64,000 nt of DNA from NCBI GenBank assembly GCA_938002665.1, contig CALLAE010000015.1, forward strand, positions 1-64,000, given 5' to 3'. Below the pieces are notes generated by a model, which was given only the letters and a program-made list of their open reading frames with translations, was not told the origin of the DNA and made no database searches. Within the stretch, counting starts at the first letter, position 1; each line of letters opens with the position of its first letter. A program made the translations under genes and the position numbers. This DNA is from an uncultured Saprospiraceae bacterium (GTDB taxonomy: Bacteria; Bacteroidota; Bacteroidia; Chitinophagales; Saprospiraceae). Shown piece after piece: positions 63,895-64,000 of the stretch.

Positions 63895-64000
63895 TCATCT
63901 CAATCTGTCCATTGATTTAACAAGTTTCTCGTCCTTTTTGGTAAATACACTACCCAGTAAAGCTAGTACAGCTGCTATAACCGGCATGGCCATACCTAAG
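63895..64000 (-). CDS. C-terminal end of a DUF4293-like membrane protein (partial)
   Basis: The last 34 codons of a minus-strand gene that runs off the right edge. A hydrophobic segment (AMPVIAAVLALLGSVF) is followed by KKDEKLVKSMDRLR and a TGA stop. The closing K-x-D-E-x-L-V-x-S-x-D-R-(L/I)-R is typical of DUF4293 proteins in Bacteroidota. Only the C-terminus is visible, so the family call is tentative. Confidence 0.55.
   Translation of the reverse strand, partial: LGMAMPVIAAVLALLGSVFTKKDEKLVKSMDRLR

Overview
The window reads as the chromosome of an AT-rich Bacteroidota bacterium, most likely of the Saprospiria/Saprospiraceae type. The evidence is many type IX secretion system (T9SS) cargo proteins with C-terminal sorting domains, a PorP/SprF protein, a gliding-type (CHU_C) C-terminus, very large HYR-like adhesins ending in a dockerin-like cassette, families largely confined to Bacteroidota (DUF4197, Omp28-like), and -7 promoter elements of the TAnnTTTG type. 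The lineage call is an inference from protein signatures; no rRNA is present.

Layout. 0.1-6 kb: envelope and redox proteins (thioredoxin-fold lipoprotein, T9SS cargo with an Omp28-like thioredoxin domain, DUF2147, TPR and DUF4197 proteins). 6-14 kb: housekeeping (AI-2E-type permease, aminopeptidase P, NatAB-like ABC exporter, SH3 lipoprotein, glutamate racemase, acidic lipoprotein). 14.4-19.4 kb: a minus-strand operon of a large multidomain lipoprotein, an ECF sigma factor and a protein joining an anti-sigma-like N-terminus to an outer-membrane barrel. 19.7-28.4 kb: CBS protein, T9SS metalloprotease divergent from an AbrB-type regulator, and a giant predicted outer-membrane protein whose signal peptide lacks a normal start codon. 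28.8-32.5 kb: animal-type heme peroxidase, glycosylasparaginase and an orphan NarL-type response regulator.

32.6-57.5 kb is the striking part: about 25 kb almost wholly given to giant secreted proteins. Three are paralogues (1730, about 2441 and 1447 aa) built from HYR-like modules, each ending in a dockerin-like segment, a cohesin-like fold and a type A T9SS sorting domain. The fourth (1879 aa) carries seven tandem cohesin-like modules, about eight SprB-like modules and a type B (CHU_C) C-terminus, and is followed directly by its probable PorP/SprF partner. Cohesin-rich and dockerin-bearing proteins side by side suggest a surface assembly of the cohesin-dockerin kind. The largest paralogue is interrupted by an in-frame TGA inside one HYR module; the third has a C-type lectin domain inserted at a site where its paralogues have short or disordered loops.

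57.6-64 kb returns to housekeeping: ruvX and def, a viroplasmin-type RNase H, TatD nuclease, tRNA-Ser(GGA), a metallophosphoesterase with changed metal ligands, an ExbB/membrane protein/ExbD/ExbD operon that could power outer-membrane transport, and the 3' end of a DUF4293-like gene. I saw no insertion sequences, phage genes, CRISPR arrays or rRNA genes.
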